DNA of 7,798 nucleotides from CAZNKU01 sp045654805 (GTDB taxonomy: Bacteria > Bacillota > Clostridia > Monoglobales > Firm-18): contig JAZOOD010000020.1 of the NCBI GenBank assembly GCA_045654805.1, positions 1-7,798 of the forward strand, given 5' to 3'. The notes beneath the pieces were generated by a model. It searched no databases and was not told the DNA's origin. It saw only the letters and a list, made by a program, of their open reading frames with translations. Position 1 is the stretch's first letter. Every line of letters starts with the position of its first letter. Positions 6,054 to 7,798 of this stretch are shown here, one piece after another. Both the position numbers and the translations under genes were made by a program.

Positions 6054-6796
6054 TTGATTCCCATATTCACGTAGGACAATTTTTTAATGATTATTTTGCT
6101 CCATCAACTATTCATAAATTGGTGGAGCAAATTGGTATAGATTTTTATGCAGTGTCATCGACTACTCAATGTGAGGAGAATTATCCAAAAGTTCTTTCGG
6201 AATTACAAGAACTTATTCAATTGGACGGTGATAAAGTACTTCCGATAATGTGGATTACTCCTGATGCATTAGAAGGGAATATCGCTTGGTATTTAGAATC
6301 TGATATTAAATGGAAAATGATAAAAATACATCCATTTTTAAATAAAAAAGCGTGGCATCCTAAAAATCATTTACTTGGAGAGGTTATTGACATTGCAAGG
6401 GAAATGAATTTGCCAATACTTATTCACACTGGCGAAGATTCTTATTGTCGTAGTGGTATATACAAGAATGTAATAGAAAATAACAAAGATATTATATTTA
6501 TCCTTGCTCACGGTCGTCCTTTAAATGAGGCTGTATCGTTGGCAAAAAAATATCCAAATGTCTTTGTTGACTCCGCTTTTATGCCCATATCAGAAATTAA
6601 GACTTTTATTGATGAAGCTTTAGCGAACAAGCTATTATGGGGTACCGATATGTATATACCTAAACATTTTTACCCGAATGAAGATATGATAACATATTAT
6701 GCACGAAAAATAGAAGCTACAAAAAAAATATGCACGCAAGAAGAATACGATTTAATTATCTATAAAAATGCGGTAAAACTTTTTAACATAACGTGA
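6047..6796 (+). CDS. Amidohydrolase-superfamily metal-dependent hydrolase (Amidohydrolase_2/TatD-like)
   Basis: A 249-aa compact TIM-barrel hydrolase. Metal-ligand signatures are the HxH at H6/H8 (LIDSHIHVG), a strand with K93 and H95 (MIKIHPF), H127 (PILIHTGED), H155 (FILAHGRP) and D201 (LLWGTDMY), the usual order for the amidohydrolase superfamily. No signal peptide or membrane segment is seen, so it is cytosolic. Overlap of its start with the upstream stop (ATGTTGA) places it in the maturase operon. Possible roles are hydrolysis of an amide in the modified peptide, leader trimming or removal of a small group; which one is unknown. The gene ends inside the left inverted repeat of the neighbouring insertion sequence: the TGA at 6794-6796 belongs to the element. 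Since the last residues (NAVKLFNIT) match where such proteins normally end, little sequence was probably lost. Confidence 0.85.
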   Translation: MLIDSHIHVGQFFNDYFAPSTIHKLVEQIGIDFYAVSSTTQCEENYPKVLSELQELIQLDGDKVLPIMWITPDALEGNIAWYLESDIKWKMIKIHPFLNKKAWHPKNHLLGEVIDIAREMNLPILIHTGEDSYCRSGIYKNVIENNKDIIFILAHGRPLNEAVSLAKKYPNVFVDSAFMPISEIKTFIDEALANKLLWGTDMYIPKHFYPNEDMITYYARKIEATKKICTQEEYDLIIYKNAVKLFNIT

Positions 6797-7600
6797 ACTC
6801 GATATAATTTTAGAACAAAGAAAGTTGTCCGTCATTGATAAATTCTACATTAATGGCGGGTTTCTTTTCAAAGAAACAATATGCAGCAATGGCATTTGCG
6901 ATAAAGTTTGAAAAAGTGATGGCATGAATGTTTAATCTGCACGATATTCTTAAGTTCATCATTTACCGTTTCTATAAGTGCACGTTTCCTCAGGCAAAAT
7001 CTTGTCGGCAATGCTCATAAGCGAGTTTTTCATATAATTCTTGACCTTGGTAAACAATAGGATACTATTAACAAAAAGGCTCTTAAAAAGAGTTTTTCCA
7101 ATATACCTCTTATCTCCGTAAAGCTTTCCTTTTATGTTTTTCAATGAAACTCCCTCTTATAATGGTTCTCTGTCATCAACACATTCTGTTGTAAAAACAA
7201 AATTTAAGACTTCGCCTTTCTCGTTGATTATCAAGTGTCGTTTAAACCCACAGAACCAACCAATAGAGCATTTACCATGGCTTGTAACTCCTTCAAGGGT
7301 TCTGTGGATGAGAATACGCTGGTTGCGTTATACACGCAGAGGCGTGCTATCCACAAAACTTATTCCCGTACACTCTTCAAGCATTGATTTTTCTTGCAGT
7401 GCATCAAAAAACTTGCAGAATTCATCTGCCAAACAGAAAATTTCAGTAACTTTATCATTGGAGAACATAGCAGTAAAAGTGGTTGTAAATCTTTTTATTG
7501 GACACATAAAATTAAAGTTTTTATTGCTGTTTTTGTTGATTTTCAAAGAGTTAAAAGAGCTAAATATAATGTGTTTTCAAATTCTTATATTGAACTTACG
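6791..7600 (-). mobile_element. Decayed, internally deleted IS982-group insertion sequence
   Basis: Imperfect terminal inverted repeats bound it: TAACGTGAACTCGATATAA (6789-6807) and, as reverse complement, 7585-7603; 15 of 19 positions agree. The element is about 0.8 kb, shorter than the roughly 1.0-1.1 kb typical of the IS982 family, which fits the internal deletion in its transposase gene. I see no convincing target-site duplication, so either the insertion is old or one end has moved. It separates the RiPP-like operon from the OPT transporter gene. Confidence 0.75.
6810..7468 (-). pseudogene. IS982-group transposase pseudogene
   Basis: Read from the likely start MFSNDKVTEIFCLADEFCKF (ATG at 7468) the gene keeps the IS982 N-terminus, then after about 30 residues jumps (near 7373-7387) straight to CTGISFVDSTPLRV, which in intact relatives lies some 80 residues further on. 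In-frame TAA stops follow at 7328-7330 and 7157-7159. A single-base insertion near 6990-6994 and a further frameshift near 6905-6915 break the end, which nevertheless still reads FIANAIAAYCFFEKKPAI and closes at TAA 6810-6812. The first catalytic Asp (FVDST), the second (VDDREPL) and the Glu region (ETVNDELK) can all be recognised across the frames. It cannot make a working transposase. Confidence 0.88.
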
Positions 7601-7619
7601 TTAAATTCCTTTTTTTATA

Positions 7620-7627
7620 TATTTTTG
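7620..7627 (+). promoter_or_regulatory. Weak -7 promoter box for the OPT transporter gene
   Basis: TATTTTTG matches the Bacteroidetes TAnnTTTG pattern about 40 nt before the ATG at 7668, just outside the right end of the insertion sequence. No TTG lies at the proper -33 spacing, so this is a tentative call in T-rich DNA. Confidence 0.25.
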
Positions 7628-7667
7628 CATCTGCTTGAAAAATAATAAACGTAAATAATACAATCCA

Positions 7668-7798
7668 ATGAAACAAGAAAACGAAAAGATGACAGGTTTG
7701 CCTGAAAATGCATTCCGTCCGTTGAAAGAGGGTGAGGAATATCGTCCTCTGATGTCTCCCGATAAGGTTTACCCCGAGGTGAACTTCTGGTCGGTGTC
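7668..7798 (+). CDS. OPT-family oligopeptide transporter, N-terminal fragment
   Basis: Only the first 43 codons are in the window. The N-terminus (GLPENAFRPLKEGEEYRPLM, then SPDKVYPEVNFWSV) is the characteristic opening of Bacteroidetes members of the OPT oligopeptide/metal-chelate transporter family, which are large inner-membrane proteins with many membrane helices starting right after this stretch. These import short peptides or peptide-metal complexes. The codon use is more GC-rich than in the RiPP-like genes and resembles the efflux gene at the other end, suggesting core chromosome. The gene is separated from the maturase operon by the insertion sequence and is probably unrelated to it. 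The start is the first ATG of the frame; there is no strong Shine-Dalgarno. Confidence 0.8.
   Translation, partial: MKQENEKMTGLPENAFRPLKEGEEYRPLMSPDKVYPEVNFWSV

Noticed and set aside
4192..6079. Minus-strand open frames inside the maturase genes
   Set aside because: They lie opposite conserved radical SAM/SPASM sequence and have Cys- and Phe-rich, low-complexity translations typical of antisense shadows.
6791..7603. Target-site duplication flanking the insertion sequence
   Set aside because: The flanks (TTTTAACATA on the left, TAAATTCC on the right) share no repeat beyond a trivial two or three bases.
7134..7645. Plus-strand open frames of about 80-156 codons across the insertion sequence
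   Set aside because: They run antisense to the recognisable IS982 transposase remnant and match no protein pattern.
1..7798. CRISPR arrays, tRNA or rRNA genes
   Set aside because: No regularly spaced repeats with unique spacers, no cloverleaf and no rRNA-like sequence were seen on either strand.

Overview
The window looks like chromosomal DNA of a gut-type Bacteroidales (Bacteroides, Phocaeicola, Prevotella or a relative). The evidence is a promoter-like TAnnTTTG box, a kinase fused to BspA-type leucine-rich repeats, an IS982-group element close to the Bacteroides IS1187 type, and a CusA-like efflux pump and an OPT transporter at the two ends, both of which read like Bacteroidales genes. The end genes and the regulator/kinase pair are of mixed composition. 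The middle block (about 2957-6796) is by eye clearly more AT-rich than the efflux gene, which fits an accessory island.

Layout. (1) 2-517, +: C-terminal end of an RND pump of the heavy-metal (CusA/CzcA) type, closed by a bidirectional terminator hairpin at 520-549. (2) 570-2708, -: a two-gene operon of a 189-aa protein with a DNA-binding-like N-terminal region and a 521-aa membrane Ser/Thr kinase with BspA-type repeats; a good Bacteroides -7 box and three phased AAAAGAACTA repeats lie upstream. (3) 2957-6796, +: the main item of interest, a compact putative RiPP cluster. A 50-aa Cys-containing precursor-like peptide is followed by a hairpin, then by two paralogous radical SAM/SPASM proteins with PqqD-like N-terminal domains and a small amidohydrolase. 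The last three genes overlap one another by 7 nt (ATGCTAA, ATGTTGA). (4) About 6791-7600: a decayed, internally deleted IS982-group element whose left inverted repeat supplies the stop codon of the amidohydrolase gene. (5) 7668-end, +: start of an OPT-family oligopeptide transporter.

How it may work (inference). The peptide is recognised through the PqqD-like domains of the two enzymes and receives radical-type crosslinks, perhaps at its four cysteines (C23, C33, C43, C46). The amidohydrolase acts in a later hydrolytic step, or on a side chain or leader. The hairpin after the precursor would let it be made in excess over the enzymes. No dedicated exporter or leader peptidase is visible. They may lie elsewhere, or may have been lost where the insertion sequence now sits. 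The divergent kinase/regulator pair could control the cluster, but only its position suggests this.
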